DNA of 24,652 bases from DP-36 sp036004365 (GCA_036004365.1 DASYRN010000255.1:1-24652); one strand, 5' to 3'. Shown: positions 1 through 8,568, numbered from the stretch's first letter. The notes: generated by a model from the letters alone, not told the origin. Numbers and translations: made by a program.

Positions 1-966
1 GCCGCCTCCAAGCTCGAGCAGTTGATCGCAGGAGCTAAAAAAGAGGGAGCGATCGAGTTCCACGGACCTTCCACTATGGGCAATGAAGGGGCTCAGGCGC
101 TGGCGGGTGCCTTCAACAAAAAATATGGCCTAAACATCAAGCTCAATTACAGCCCGTCGGGCAACATGACCCGGGACACCGCAAAGGTCATTGGCATGTC
201 AGCCTCAGGAGTGACACCAGAGTGGGATACCATGTTGGTCACAGACGCCCATCATGGCTCGCTCTGGACCAGGAAACTCCATCAACCTTTTGACTACAAG
301 AGCCTAGGCGTCGCCGAGAATCTCATTACCTATGACAGCGGCGCAGTGATCGCCGCCAACCAGTTCTGTCTGCCGACCTATAACAAGAAGACTTTGCCCG
401 CCAAAGACGTCCCCAAAAGATGGGAAGACCTCCTTGACCCAAAATGGAAAGGCGGAAAGTTGGGGGTGATCAACTCCACCCATCACTGGGCCCGACTGGC
501 AGCCGGACCCTGGGGAGAGGAGAAGACCACGGATTTCGTCAAGAAGCTCGCCGCATTGCAACCTACGCTTAGCCGGGCCGGAGAGATGGCCCAAAGACTG
601 CTTTTGGGAGAGGTGTTGATTGCCGCAACCATGCAGGACAGCCAAATCCACGAGGCAGCGGAATCAGGCGCTCCTCTCGCTTTCGCCGAAGGAGTCCAGC
701 CGGTAATCTCGCCGGCTTATAACATTGGTGTCCTGAAGGGAGCGGCGCACCCAAGCATGGGCCATCTTTTTACCGTTTTCATGACTACACCGGAGGCACA
801 GCAGATTTTTGAAAAGTACACCGGCCATACCTCGGCGCACGTGAAGGGAACCAAGGCCTATAAGTATGCTCAAGGGAAACAGGTCGTCTACATGACTCCG
901 GACAAGGCAGACATGATCGATAGGCTCACCAGAGAGTACGGCAAGATCCTTGGCTTCGAAAGGTAG
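1..966 (+). CDS. ABC transporter periplasmic solute-binding protein, iron/phosphonate type (5' partial)
   Basis: The reading frame is open from base 1 and ends with TAG at 964-966, so the signal peptide and true start lie upstream of the window. The visible part, about 321 residues, has the layout of family-1-like extracellular binding proteins (Fbp/PhnS/ThiB group). It opens with a GAKKEG-type segment, then a TRDTAKVIGM helix, a WEDLLDPKWKGG motif near the middle, and a C-terminal TTPEAQQIFEKY segment. These proteins capture a ligand in the periplasm and deliver it to the permease. The two genes directly downstream on the same strand encode that permease and its ATPase. Ligand identity cannot be read from the sequence: ferric iron, aminoethylphosphonate, thiamine and small carboxylates are all handled by relatives. 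Confidence 0.9.
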   Translation, partial: AASKLEQLIAGAKKEGAIEFHGPSTMGNEGAQALAGAFNKKYGLNIKLNYSPSGNMTRDTAKVIGMSASGVTPEWDTMLVTDAHHGSLWTRKLHQPFDYKSLGVAENLITYDSGAVIAANQFCLPTYNKKTLPAKDVPKRWEDLLDPKWKGGKLGVINSTHHWARLAAGPWGEEKTTDFVKKLAALQPTLSRAGEMAQRLLLGEVLIAATMQDSQIHEAAESGAPLAFAEGVQPVISPAYNIGVLKGAAHPSMGHLFTVFMTTPEAQQIFEKYTGHTSAHVKGTKAYKYAQGKQVVYMTPDKADMIDRLTREYGKILGFER

Positions 967-1000
967 AAAGGATTTCGGGGACAGACGGTAGGAGAAGAAC

Positions 1001-2761
1001 GTGAAGACGGAATCGATTCGCAGCATCACCTTCGACGCTTGGGAGAGCGTGGCCCGCATCCGACAGCACGGGACCACTCTCTTCGCCGCGGCGCTCTTTG
1101 CGTTGCTTGGCTTGATGGTGGGGGTGCCGGTCGGGATGGTCGTGCTGATGAGCCTAAGGACTGGTTTTCCCGGCGAGACCGTTCCTTTCACTCTCGCGAA
1201 TTTCGTAGCCGTTTATTCCGACCCCGGTACTTACGAGATCTTGGTCAATACCCTTCTCTTTGCTGTCGGCAGCGTCTCGGTATGCGTCTTCTTTACGGTT
1301 CCGCTAGTTTGGCTCCTGACGCGCACGGATCTTCCCTTGAAGAATACGATCTACGTTTTGCTTACCGTAGGGATCCTGATTCCCGTCTTTCTCCGGACCA
1401 TCGCTTGGATTTTGCTGCTCAGTCCACGCATCGGGCTGATCAACCGGTGGTTGCAAGCCATCTTCGAGTTACAGAATCCGCCGCTCAGCCTTTATAATCT
1501 TGGCGGCATGGCATTTGTCCAAGGTGTTTCCTTCGTTCCCGGCGCCTTCTTCATGCTTGCGGCAGCCTACCGCTCGATGGACCCAGCTCTCGAGGAGGCC
1601 GCCTACACTTCCGGCGTGAGCAAGCTCAGAACTTTTTTAAAGATCAATATCCCGATCACGCTGCCCGCCATCGCTGCGGTGATGGTCTATCTGTTCATGA
1701 CCGCCATCGCGGTTTTCGAGGTGCCCGCGATCATCGGTCTGCCGGCTCGAATTCTCGTCCTGAGTTCTCTGATCTATCAGTCCACGACTCCTACGATAGG
1801 ACTGCCCGCGTACGGAATGGCTGGGGCCTATGGCGCGGTGATGCTCGTCCTGGGGCTCGTCCTCGCTTACTTTTACGTGCGGCTGGTCAAGGAAGGGAAG
1901 AAATATACCGTCATTACCGGGCGGGGCTACCGTCCCCGGCAGATCGCGCTGGGGCGGTGGAAGTGGCCGGCTCTGGCTTTCGTCTTCATCTATCTCTCGA
2001 TGGAGGTCTTCATCCCCTTTCTCGTCCTCCTATGGGCCTCGATCTTGCCCTATCTACAGTTGCCATCGATGAGCGCGCTCTCAACGGTCACGCTGAAGCA
2101 CTACATCGCGATCCCAAATCACACGGGCGCGCTGCCGTTTATCAACACGGCGATTCTCATGTTTGCCGTGCCCACAGCCACTATGATCCTCAGTGTGTTT
2201 ATCTCTTGGGTGGTGATCCGAACGAACGTGAGTTTTCGTGGCTTACTTGATACCCTCGCGTTCGTTCCCCATGCGGTGCCGGGCATTCTTCTCGCCGTCG
2301 GGCTTGCCTATCTTGGCCTCGCCTACAGGAATGTCTTTCCTCTCTACGGAACCATCTTGATCATCATCCTGGCGCACACGATCAACTGGATCGCCTATGG
2401 CACGCGAACGACCAACAGCGTGATGATCCAGGTGCACCGCGAGTTGGAAGAGGCCGGCAAGGTCGCCGGCGCTTCAACCGCGCGGGTCCTTTGGCGCATC
2501 ATCGTGCCCCTGATCGCCGCCGGCATCTTCAATAGCTGGATCTGGATCGGCATGCTCTCCTACCGTGAAGTCACGATGGCGCTCACGCTTTATACACGCA
2601 AGAATGTCGTCGTCTCGACGATCGTCTGGCAGTTCTGGGGGTCCGGCTGGATCCCGGAGGTCTCTGCGCTGGGGGTGATCCTGATCCTCTTTGCGGTGAT
2701 CGTCGTGGGCGCTCTCCGATTCGCCCTCTCAAGGCTCGGTGAAGTCGGGGAAGCGAGCTGA
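1001..2761 (+). CDS. ABC transporter permease with two fused transmembrane domains (FbpB-like)
   Basis: This 586-residue inner-membrane protein is a head-to-tail duplication of the binding-protein-dependent transport domain. Hydrophobic segments fill about residues 25-295 and 322-580. Each half has an EAA loop that docks the ATPase: EEAAYTSGVSK around 198-208 followed by INIPI, and EEAGKVAGAS around 483-492 followed by IIVPL. A single chain can therefore form the whole channel, as in FbpB/AfuB-type importers. The start is GTG at 1001, with GGAG at 991-994 as ribosome binding site. It lies 34 bases after the binding-protein gene and 23 bases before the ATPase gene, so the three form an operon. 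Confidence 0.92.
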   Translation: MKTESIRSITFDAWESVARIRQHGTTLFAAALFALLGLMVGVPVGMVVLMSLRTGFPGETVPFTLANFVAVYSDPGTYEILVNTLLFAVGSVSVCVFFTVPLVWLLTRTDLPLKNTIYVLLTVGILIPVFLRTIAWILLLSPRIGLINRWLQAIFELQNPPLSLYNLGGMAFVQGVSFVPGAFFMLAAAYRSMDPALEEAAYTSGVSKLRTFLKINIPITLPAIAAVMVYLFMTAIAVFEVPAIIGLPARILVLSSLIYQSTTPTIGLPAYGMAGAYGAVMLVLGLVLAYFYVRLVKEGKKYTVITGRGYRPRQIALGRWKWPALAFVFIYLSMEVFIPFLVLLWASILPYLQLPSMSALSTVTLKHYIAIPNHTGALPFINTAILMFAVPTATMILSVFISWVVIRTNVSFRGLLDTLAFVPHAVPGILLAVGLAYLGLAYRNVFPLYGTILIIILAHTINWIAYGTRTTNSVMIQVHRELEEAGKVAGASTARVLWRIIVPLIAAGIFNSWIWIGMLSYREVTMALTLYTRKNVVVSTIVWQFWGSGWIPEVSALGVILILFAVIVVGALRFALSRLGEVGEAS

Positions 2762-2784
2762 ACGGAGTAGGCACTTAAACTAAC

Positions 2785-3876
2785 GTGATTCGCGTTAGAT
2801 CGCTCCGGAAGTCTTTTGTCGCCCGGCAGGGGACCGTCAGGGCGCTGCAGGGAATCGATCTCGAAGTTCTCGACGGGGAGTTCTGCGTTCTTTTGGGTCC
2901 CAGCGGATGCGGCAAGACGACAACTCTCCGCTGTGTCGCAGGACTGGAAAGACCGGACGCGGGGGATATCGAAATTGGCGGGACCTTGGTTAGCTCTCCG
3001 GCGCAGCGCGTCTACGTACCGACCGAGAAACGGGACATCGGCATGGTGTTCCAATCCTACGCCATCTGGCCCCACATGACTGTTTTTCACAACGTCGCCT
3101 TTCCTTTGACTCAAGGGCACAGGCGCGTCGCCAGGAGTCTGGTAGCTGAAAAAGTCCGCCACGCCTTGAAGCTTGTCCAACTGGAGGGCCTCGCGGACCG
3201 TCCAGCGACCGATTTAAGCGGCGGTCAGCAGCAGCGCGTTGCGATGGCCAGGGCGTTGGTCACGGAGCCCAAGATCTTGCTCATGGACGAGCCGCTCAGC
3301 AATCTGGACGCGAGGCTGCGGGATCAGATGCGCTTGGAATTAAAGAAGATCACCCGCTCCATTGACGTAACGACGCTTTACGTCACGCATGATCAGGCCG
3401 AGGCTTTGAGCCTTGGGGACAGGGTCTGTGTCATGGACGGAGGTGAGATCCTACAGGTCGGTTCGCCTCACGAGGTTTATGCGAAACCTAAGAGTCTGTT
3501 CGTGGCTCAATTCGTGGGAGAAATGAATTTCCTAAAAGGCAAAATTCAGGGCCCGGCGGTGATTCACTCGCCCGTTGGGGTGATCCACGCTCCTACGCCT
3601 TCAGACTGCCCAGCCGGAACTGAAGTCACCCTAGCCGTCCGTCCCGAGCATTTGGACTTGGCGGAATCTGCAAGGCAGAATTCCCATTCCATCGAAGGTA
3701 AGATCCTCAGCAAAACCTACCAGGGAGATAGAGCTCTCTTTGAAGTTGAGGCGAATGGAGTCACGCTGATGGTGAAGCTCACAGGCGACTCCGGTTTCAA
3801 CGTGGGCCAGCAGGTAAGAGTCGCTTTTCCATCGGACCGCTGGCATGTCTATGCTAAGGAGTCGGTTCTAGAATAA
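2785..3876 (+). CDS. ABC transporter ATP-binding protein with TOBE domain (FbpC/PotA-like)
   Basis: This 363-residue nucleotide-binding subunit energises the upstream permease. Walker A GPSGCGKTT is at residues 38-46, the Q-loop VFQ at 88-90, signature LSGGQ at 144-148, Walker B ILLMDE at 164-169 and the H-loop His at 202. The last 120 or so residues match a TOBE regulatory domain in position and composition (AVRPEHLDLA near 285-294). The family is normally 340-370 residues, so it is full length. The start is GTG at 2785, with only a distant purine-rich site (GGAG at 2764-2767), so translation may depend on coupling to the permease gene. Its 3' end overlaps by 23 bases the 3' end of the convergent oxidoreductase gene. 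Confidence 0.93.
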   Translation: MIRVRSLRKSFVARQGTVRALQGIDLEVLDGEFCVLLGPSGCGKTTTLRCVAGLERPDAGDIEIGGTLVSSPAQRVYVPTEKRDIGMVFQSYAIWPHMTVFHNVAFPLTQGHRRVARSLVAEKVRHALKLVQLEGLADRPATDLSGGQQQRVAMARALVTEPKILLMDEPLSNLDARLRDQMRLELKKITRSIDVTTLYVTHDQAEALSLGDRVCVMDGGEILQVGSPHEVYAKPKSLFVAQFVGEMNFLKGKIQGPAVIHSPVGVIHAPTPSDCPAGTEVTLAVRPEHLDLAESARQNSHSIEGKILSKTYQGDRALFEVEANGVTLMVKLTGDSGFNVGQQVRVAFPSDRWHVYAKESVLE

Positions 3877-4894
3877 CCTTTCCGATGACGGTCTCTTTTT
3901 CCAAGAGATCGTGAGCCACGGCCGCCTGCGCGAGAGGCATAACTTTCTTGATGATCGCACGGATCTCGCCTCTTGCCGCTGCTTCGAGAGAGCGCACCAC
4001 ATCTCTATAGTTGGTTCCGGCCACGCCGATGATTCTTTGCCGGCGGAGGTAAAGTTTCGTGATATCGAGCGTTACCGTTCCGCCCCCATGGGATCCCGCA
4101 GTGACGAGACGGCCGGCCCAAGCCAGGCTATTAAGGGCTCCCGGCCACAAAGTCGGGTCACCGATGTTCTCATAGACCACATCCACGCCGTGTGCTTCGG
4201 TGATGCGCATGACCTCTGAGGCGAGATCCTTCTTGCGATAGTTGATTCCAAAATCAGCACCGTAACTCACTGCTGTCGCTACTCGTTCGTCTGAGCCGGC
4301 GCCCGCTATCACGTTCGCTCCCAGCAGCTTGGCGACTTGTACGCCGCAACTCCCAAGGGCACCGGTCGCGCCCATGATCAATACCGATTCGCCGGGCTTT
4401 AGCTGAGCTCTGTTTTCAAGCAGGTTGAAAGCCATGGGGAAATGGCGCGAGATCACCGTGGCCTCGGCAGATGAAAGTGATTCCGGAATTAGAAACGTGT
4501 TCTTGGCCGGGACGGCTGTGTATTCCGCATACCCTCCCCAGCGATGGACTCCGATGTGGCGGCTCTTCATGCACAGCGATTCCTCGCCGGCCCGGCAATA
4601 ATTGCAAAGGCCGCAGCTTATCATCGAGAGAACCGCGACACGATCGCCGACTTTCCGGGCCGTGACGTTCGGACCAACCGTCACGACCACACCGGCCGGA
4701 TCGACGCCGAGAACATGGGGAAAGTGAATCTCGGCAGTGTATTTTCCGGCGCGCACCTTGAGGTCGAGCGTTCGGTTGACCGATACGGTATGAACTTTGA
4801 CGAGCACTTCGCCAGGCGCGGGCGATGGGGTAGGGATCTCTTCGAGGCTGAGAACTTCCGGAGCGCCAAACTCCCTTAAGACGATGGCTTTCAT
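3854..4894 (-). CDS. Zinc-type medium-chain alcohol dehydrogenase/quinone oxidoreductase
   Basis: This 346-residue MDR-superfamily protein has an N-terminal GroES-like domain and a Rossmann domain with glycine-rich GATGALG at 175-181, so it should use NAD(P)H. The four structural-zinc cysteines are intact as C94-x2-C97-x2-C100-x7-C108. The usual catalytic-zinc ligands are not: the Cys position of the VxxCRxD motif is Asn40, and the GHE motif reads GVD at 63-65. A zinc-independent enoyl or quinone reductase activity is therefore more likely than classical alcohol oxidation. It starts at ATG 4894, preceded by GAGGT at a short spacing. It converges on the ABC operon and lies downstream, on the same strand, of a binding-protein gene. 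The physiological substrate is unknown. Confidence 0.88.
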   Translation of the reverse strand: MKAIVLREFGAPEVLSLEEIPTPSPAPGEVLVKVHTVSVNRTLDLKVRAGKYTAEIHFPHVLGVDPAGVVVTVGPNVTARKVGDRVAVLSMISCGLCNYCRAGEESLCMKSRHIGVHRWGGYAEYTAVPAKNTFLIPESLSSAEATVISRHFPMAFNLLENRAQLKPGESVLIMGATGALGSCGVQVAKLLGANVIAGAGSDERVATAVSYGADFGINYRKKDLASEVMRITEAHGVDVVYENIGDPTLWPGALNSLAWAGRLVTAGSHGGGTVTLDITKLYLRRQRIIGVAGTNYRDVVRSLEAAARGEIRAIIKKVMPLAQAAVAHDLLEKETVIGKVILEPTP

Positions 4895-4903
4895 CTTACC
4901 TCA

Positions 4904-4919
4904 GACCTCGTGAGAGGTC
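4904..4919. promoter_or_regulatory. Inverted repeat just upstream of the MDR oxidoreductase gene
   Basis: A perfect 6-bp inverted repeat, GACCTC-GTGA-GAGGTC, sits 9 bases upstream of the oxidoreductase start codon. It could be a repressor operator or a 5'-leader hairpin placed to affect ribosome access. No regulator gene lies next to it, and arms this short can arise by chance. Confidence 0.3.
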
Positions 4920-4950
4920 AGCACTCAGGTCATATGCATGTTCCTCATAG

Positions 4951-5952
4951 TTACTGTTTCAGCTGCCGCAAAGCTTCTTCCAGAAAAGTATTGTCCACAT
5001 ATTCTGTATAGGATGGGACCCTGGCTTCCTTATACATCCCATCTTTGACTCTCAGATCCATGCTTTTTGTCATGCCCGCTTTGCTTAGCGAGCCATCCTT
5101 CGGAAAGGCCTGAAGATTTTGAATAAGAAATTGATAGTCGAGCTCAGCGCTCTCTTTTGTGCCTTTGAGGGCTTTCATGTGAATGGCGAGCGCTTCCTCC
5201 TTGTTCTTGGGATCATAGAGCCAGCGTGTTCCCTCCACCCAGGATTTCAGGTATCTGACGGTTTCGTCTCTGTGAGATCTGAGGTAATCGAGGTAAGCGA
5301 ACTCGACGGCAAACTGGATCGGGCCAAGGATGTCATAGAAAGTCGTTAGTTTTGTAAAGCCGTCTTTGGCAGCTCTGAAATTAAATGGAGGACCCATGAA
5401 GGTGGCCTGGACCGATCCCCCCTTGATCGCGGCATATCGATCTGGCGAGGTGCCTACAACCAGCAGCTTGTAATCACCTTCCCTTAGTTTAAAGGCCTTC
5501 TCCATAACCTCGTGGAGCATGAGCGTCGTTCCTCCGGTAAGAGAGCTCACGCCGATGGTTTTGCCTTTGAGTTCGGCTCCGGACTTAATTTCCGGACGGG
5601 CTACAAGGTCGTAGGGAATCTTTTCCATGGTCCCGGCGATGATTTTCGCCTTTGCGCCTTTCTCGATGCCGGTGATGACGTAGTCAGGGTTGATGCGCCC
5701 CAGAGGCACGGTTCCGCTAAGAACTGCCCGTGTGGTGTTGGTAGCGCCCCGGATAACAACCGGTTCCAAATAGATTCCGTTTTTCTGAAAGAGCTTTTTT
5801 TCTTGCGCGATATACATGGGCCAGTCTACTGAAGTGTTGCCGCTAATTACATAGCGTAGGTTGGATAGAGCTGCTTCACCTGCCACGAGCGCTTTGTGCG
5901 GCCATGCCATGAAGAGCAGCAGAAGTCCTAACATGGGGAGTCTTGCATACAC
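4951..5952 (-). CDS. NitT/TauT-like ABC transporter substrate-binding protein (NMT1/THI5-like)
   Basis: This predicted 333-residue periplasmic binding protein has a signal peptide (basic YARLP, then hydrophobic LGLLLLFMAW) followed by the mature fold. Typical landmarks are an ISGNTSVDWPMYIAQEKKLF segment, GVSSLTGGTT after a KGKTIG motif, and an RYLKSWVEGTRWL helix in the C-terminal half. Relatives bind sulfonates, nitrate, pyrimidine precursors or aromatic acids. I chose GTG 5952 because AGGAGG at 5961-5966 lies 8 bases upstream; an in-frame ATG at 6003 would add 17 residues ahead of the signal peptide. No permease or ATPase is adjacent. Divergent orientation to the UbiD gene suggests the ligand may be a carboxylate that the decarboxylase processes, which is inference. 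Confidence 0.88.
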   Translation of the reverse strand: MYARLPMLGLLLLFMAWPHKALVAGEAALSNLRYVISGNTSVDWPMYIAQEKKLFQKNGIYLEPVVIRGATNTTRAVLSGTVPLGRINPDYVITGIEKGAKAKIIAGTMEKIPYDLVARPEIKSGAELKGKTIGVSSLTGGTTLMLHEVMEKAFKLREGDYKLLVVGTSPDRYAAIKGGSVQATFMGPPFNFRAAKDGFTKLTTFYDILGPIQFAVEFAYLDYLRSHRDETVRYLKSWVEGTRWLYDPKNKEEALAIHMKALKGTKESAELDYQFLIQNLQAFPKDGSLSKAGMTKSMDLRVKDGMYKEARVPSYTEYVDNTFLEEALRQLKQ

Positions 5953-6035
5953 GGTAAGAACCTCCTTTTGTGATAGCGGGCCGATCGCGAAAGGCGGGGA
6001 CATTTAGTCAGGAATCCTACAGTGTGTCAAGGTTA

Positions 6036-6052
6036 CAAGCTCAATTAGCTTG
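6036..6052. promoter_or_regulatory. Palindrome in the divergent binding-protein/UbiD control region
   Basis: A 17-base interrupted palindrome, CAAGCT-N5-AGCTTG, lies between the divergently transcribed binding-protein gene (start 5952) and UbiD gene (start 6132). Its position suits an operator shared by both genes. The 6-bp arms and 5-bp spacer fit a dimeric regulator of the LysR or MarR type. No such regulator is encoded in this window, so this is only a candidate. Confidence 0.35.
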
Positions 6053-6131
6053 GGTCGCCAAGTTGGTCATCAGCGGTGCTCCATGATATGGGATGGATGA
6101 AAAACAAGAGCCAACACGGAGGAGAACTGTC

Positions 6132-7568
6132 ATGCCCAAAGACATGCGTTCGTGGATCAAGCAGTTGGACGAGGCTGGCCTGCTTGCCCGGATTAGCAAA
6201 CCCGTCGATCCCCGCACTCAGATGGGAGCGTTGCTGTGGCAGGCGAGAGACCGCGCGCTCTTCTTCGAAAATCTCGCGGGCTTTCCCGGATGGCGCTGCT
6301 TGGGGCAAGCTCCCGGCGATGTTGCTCTCGCTCCTCTAGCGTTCGACTGCGGCCGTGACGAGATGGTTCCTGAATTCGTGCGCCGGACTGAGCGGCTGGG
6401 CACGACGCGCATGACAAAGACGGGGCCGGTCAAAGAAAGGATCGCGATCGGCGACGAAGTTGACATCACGAAGATGCCGATCCATCAAGCCGGTATCCGT
6501 GACGGCGGGGCCTTCATCGGTTCCGGATTGATGATCACGAAAAATCCCGAGACGGGCCAACGCAACATAAGTTTTCATCGACTGCAGATGAAAGGTCCGA
6601 GAAAGACCGGGATTCTTCTCTACCCGCGCCATGCCTGGACCAATTATCAGATGTATGAAGCGCGGGATAAACCGATGCCGGTCGCGATCATGATCGGGCA
6701 CCATCCCATGTACTACTTCGCCGCCGCGACGACGACCCGGTATGGAGTGGACGAGCTCGAAATCGCTTCGGCCTTGCTGCAAGAGGAGGTGGACCTCATA
6801 AAATGCGAGACTGTGGATCTCGAAGCTCCTGCTCACGCGGAGATCGTCATCGAGGGGGAGATTCCGCCAAAGGTGCGTGAGAAGGAAGGGCCCTTCAGCG
6901 AATTCCAGGACTATTACCTGACCGGCTCAGGCATGAACCCGATCGTAAACATCAAGGCGGTTACGATGCGCCACGACGCGATCTTCAAGAATGTCCAGAA
7001 CGGAACCGAGGTGGAAGGATGCGTTTACCACAAAGTCCCCATGTCAGCCCAGATTTTGCGCCGCACACGCACCGTGGGCGGTTTTTCCGATGTTAAAAAC
7101 GTCTTGGCTTTGCCGGGAATCTTCGGGATCGTAGTGCAGATGAATCCGCGCTATTATGGCGAGGCGCGAAACGTTCTTTTATCGGTTCTCTCCAGCGAGT
7201 ACCAGCATCCGAAGGTCGCAATCGCCGTGGATGAGGATGTCGATATCTTCAATTACGCGGAGATTCTGTGGGCGATATCAACGCGGGTCAACCCTCAAGA
7301 GGATATCATCGTGATACCCGGGGCCAAAATCCATGCGATGGACCCGTCGTGCCCCGAGTTCGGTGCTCCCGGCGCTCCCGGTTGGCACCGCATAGGCGGA
7401 AAAGTATTGATCGATGCCACCAAACCGCCCGAATGCGATCCGAATCGGCGCTTCGAGTTCGAGCGGCTCCGGCCTATGGGTTGGGAGACGATGCAATTGG
7501 AGGATTTTTTACCGGAGAATTCTCCGCCGCTCCGCTACAAACCTAAGGTTCCGGGAGTCAAAGGCTAA
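6132..7568 (+). CDS. UbiD-family prenylated-FMN-dependent decarboxylase
   Basis: This 478-residue cytosolic enzyme belongs to the UbiD family, which reversibly decarboxylates aromatic or alpha,beta-unsaturated acids using prenylated FMN. The hallmark EGPFSE at 252-257 corresponds to the catalytic Glu pair in EGPFGE of fungal Fdc1, with Ser for the second Gly. The Arg of the FHR motif near residue 150 matches the Fdc1 active-site Arg by position. EIVIEGE just before the Glu motif is also characteristic. The start is ATG 6132 because GGAGG at 6118-6122 lies 9 bases upstream; an earlier in-frame ATG at 6093 lacks such a site. The cofactor needs a UbiX prenyltransferase, not present here. Length fits the family. 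The substrate is not determinable, and a ubiquinone-biosynthesis role is less likely given the transport neighbours. Confidence 0.92.
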   Translation: MPKDMRSWIKQLDEAGLLARISKPVDPRTQMGALLWQARDRALFFENLAGFPGWRCLGQAPGDVALAPLAFDCGRDEMVPEFVRRTERLGTTRMTKTGPVKERIAIGDEVDITKMPIHQAGIRDGGAFIGSGLMITKNPETGQRNISFHRLQMKGPRKTGILLYPRHAWTNYQMYEARDKPMPVAIMIGHHPMYYFAAATTTRYGVDELEIASALLQEEVDLIKCETVDLEAPAHAEIVIEGEIPPKVREKEGPFSEFQDYYLTGSGMNPIVNIKAVTMRHDAIFKNVQNGTEVEGCVYHKVPMSAQILRRTRTVGGFSDVKNVLALPGIFGIVVQMNPRYYGEARNVLLSVLSSEYQHPKVAIAVDEDVDIFNYAEILWAISTRVNPQEDIIVIPGAKIHAMDPSCPEFGAPGAPGWHRIGGKVLIDATKPPECDPNRRFEFERLRPMGWETMQLEDFLPENSPPLRYKPKVPGVKG

Positions 7569-7594
7569 CAGACCGTTGGAAAGAGTTCGGCATG

Positions 7595-7731
7595 CTTCGA
7601 CCGGCTCAGCATGAACGGGAATTGTTAATGATTTAAATCCCTAGTCCGTCTGCCCGTTCGGCTGAGCTCAAAGCCTGAGCACTTCGATATACAGGCCGTT
7701 CGTCCTGAGCTTTGTCGAAGGAAACGGCCTG
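7595..7731. repeat. Cluster of interspersed inverted repeats between convergent genes
   Basis: This 191-base gap (7569-7759) holds no gene but several copies of one motif. CTTCGACCGGCTCAGC runs from 7595 and continues to GAACGG ending at 7618. An inverted copy, CCGTTCGTCCTGAGC to GTCGAAG, spans 7696-7720. A degraded third copy lies about 7651-7688 (CCGTTCGGCTGAGC and then CCTGAGCACTTCGA). The second copy sits inside a perfect 9-bp stem, CAGGCCGTT (7692-7700) with AACGGCCTG (7723-7731), which could fold in transcripts from either side. There is no T-run, so a classical intrinsic terminator is not supported. The motif resembles short palindromic repeats scattered through many deltaproteobacterial-type genomes. 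Confidence 0.7.
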
Positions 7732-7759
7732 CTACTCTGTAGGGGCAAGTTGAAGAGGC

Positions 7760-8568
7760 CTACGGCGTGAACAGGGCGTCGATGTGGCCGGCCGCTTCCT
7801 TAGTAAACATGCCCATTTCTATGCCTTCTTGAAGAAAAGTTTTGCCGGCCTTTGAGAGTTGTCGGCTCGGGTTCGACTTGACCCAAGGCTCGAGCGCGGA
7901 CAACCAGATAACCGGTAGAATCTTGGAGTTGAGAAGCTTCACAAGCTCGTCGCGGTACGTCATGATCACCCGGTATTTGCCCGAGTTTACCAGCCGTGAA
8001 ACGTGGGCTTCCCAGAGAATCCCCGCCTCGACCTCCCCTTTCTCCAGGACTGCGATGATCGCCGGCCCGCCGAGCTTTTTGATCTGAAACTCTTTTTCAA
8101 TGTTGACTCCTTTTTTTCTCATCATGAAGTCGAAGAGATTGTAGAGTGTTGTGACCTCCGGAGTCAGGGCAATGGGTTTCCCTTTGAGATCTTCCACGCT
8201 CTGGTAGGGCGAATCCTTCCGGACAAGAACATGCATGTGGGGAGTTTGATACGGTTGGATTAATCGGATTGGCACGCCGCTCACATTCGCGCGCAGAGCT
8301 GCCTCGGGCGTCATCAAGCCGACGGAAAGAGCCTGGATGCCGAGCAGCCGCTGAATCTCCGGCACTCCGGCCCAGCGGGGTTTCATGACAAAGCCGTTCT
8401 TTCGATCCAGGCCTTTACGATGTACTGACCTCCCAGGCCGAACAGCCCATCCTCGGGCAATCCGACCTCGATGGTCGGGAGCTCCGCCGCCTGTATTCGA
8501 ATGGATGAGATAGAAATGATCGTCGGAACACAAAGGACCAATAGAAGAATCAATGGTCGACAAATCAT
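7760..8568 (-). pseudogene. NitT/TauT-like substrate-binding protein gene with a frameshift
   Basis: Two overlapping minus-strand frames together make one binding protein. The first, starting at ATG 8568 behind GGAGAG, encodes a signal peptide (LILLLVLCVP, then IQAAELP) and the first mature strand GLFGLGGQYIV, then stops at 8383. The second frame picks up with GLDRKNGF and continues through GVPEIQRLLG, KDSPYQSVEDLKGKPIAL and WEAHVSRLV to the stop at 7760. The switch point is near 8410-8416 at AAAGGCC on the coding strand; one extra G there would restore KGLDRKNGF. The 809-base span is one short of a multiple of three, consistent with a single-base deletion. It may be a true inactivating mutation or a sequence error. 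It follows the truncated ATPase gene by 23 bases. Confidence 0.8.

Noticed and set aside
2590..3180. Minus-strand open frame of 196 codons across the permease/ATPase junction
   Set aside because: Both genes it covers are firmly identified by motifs; the antisense product looks random.
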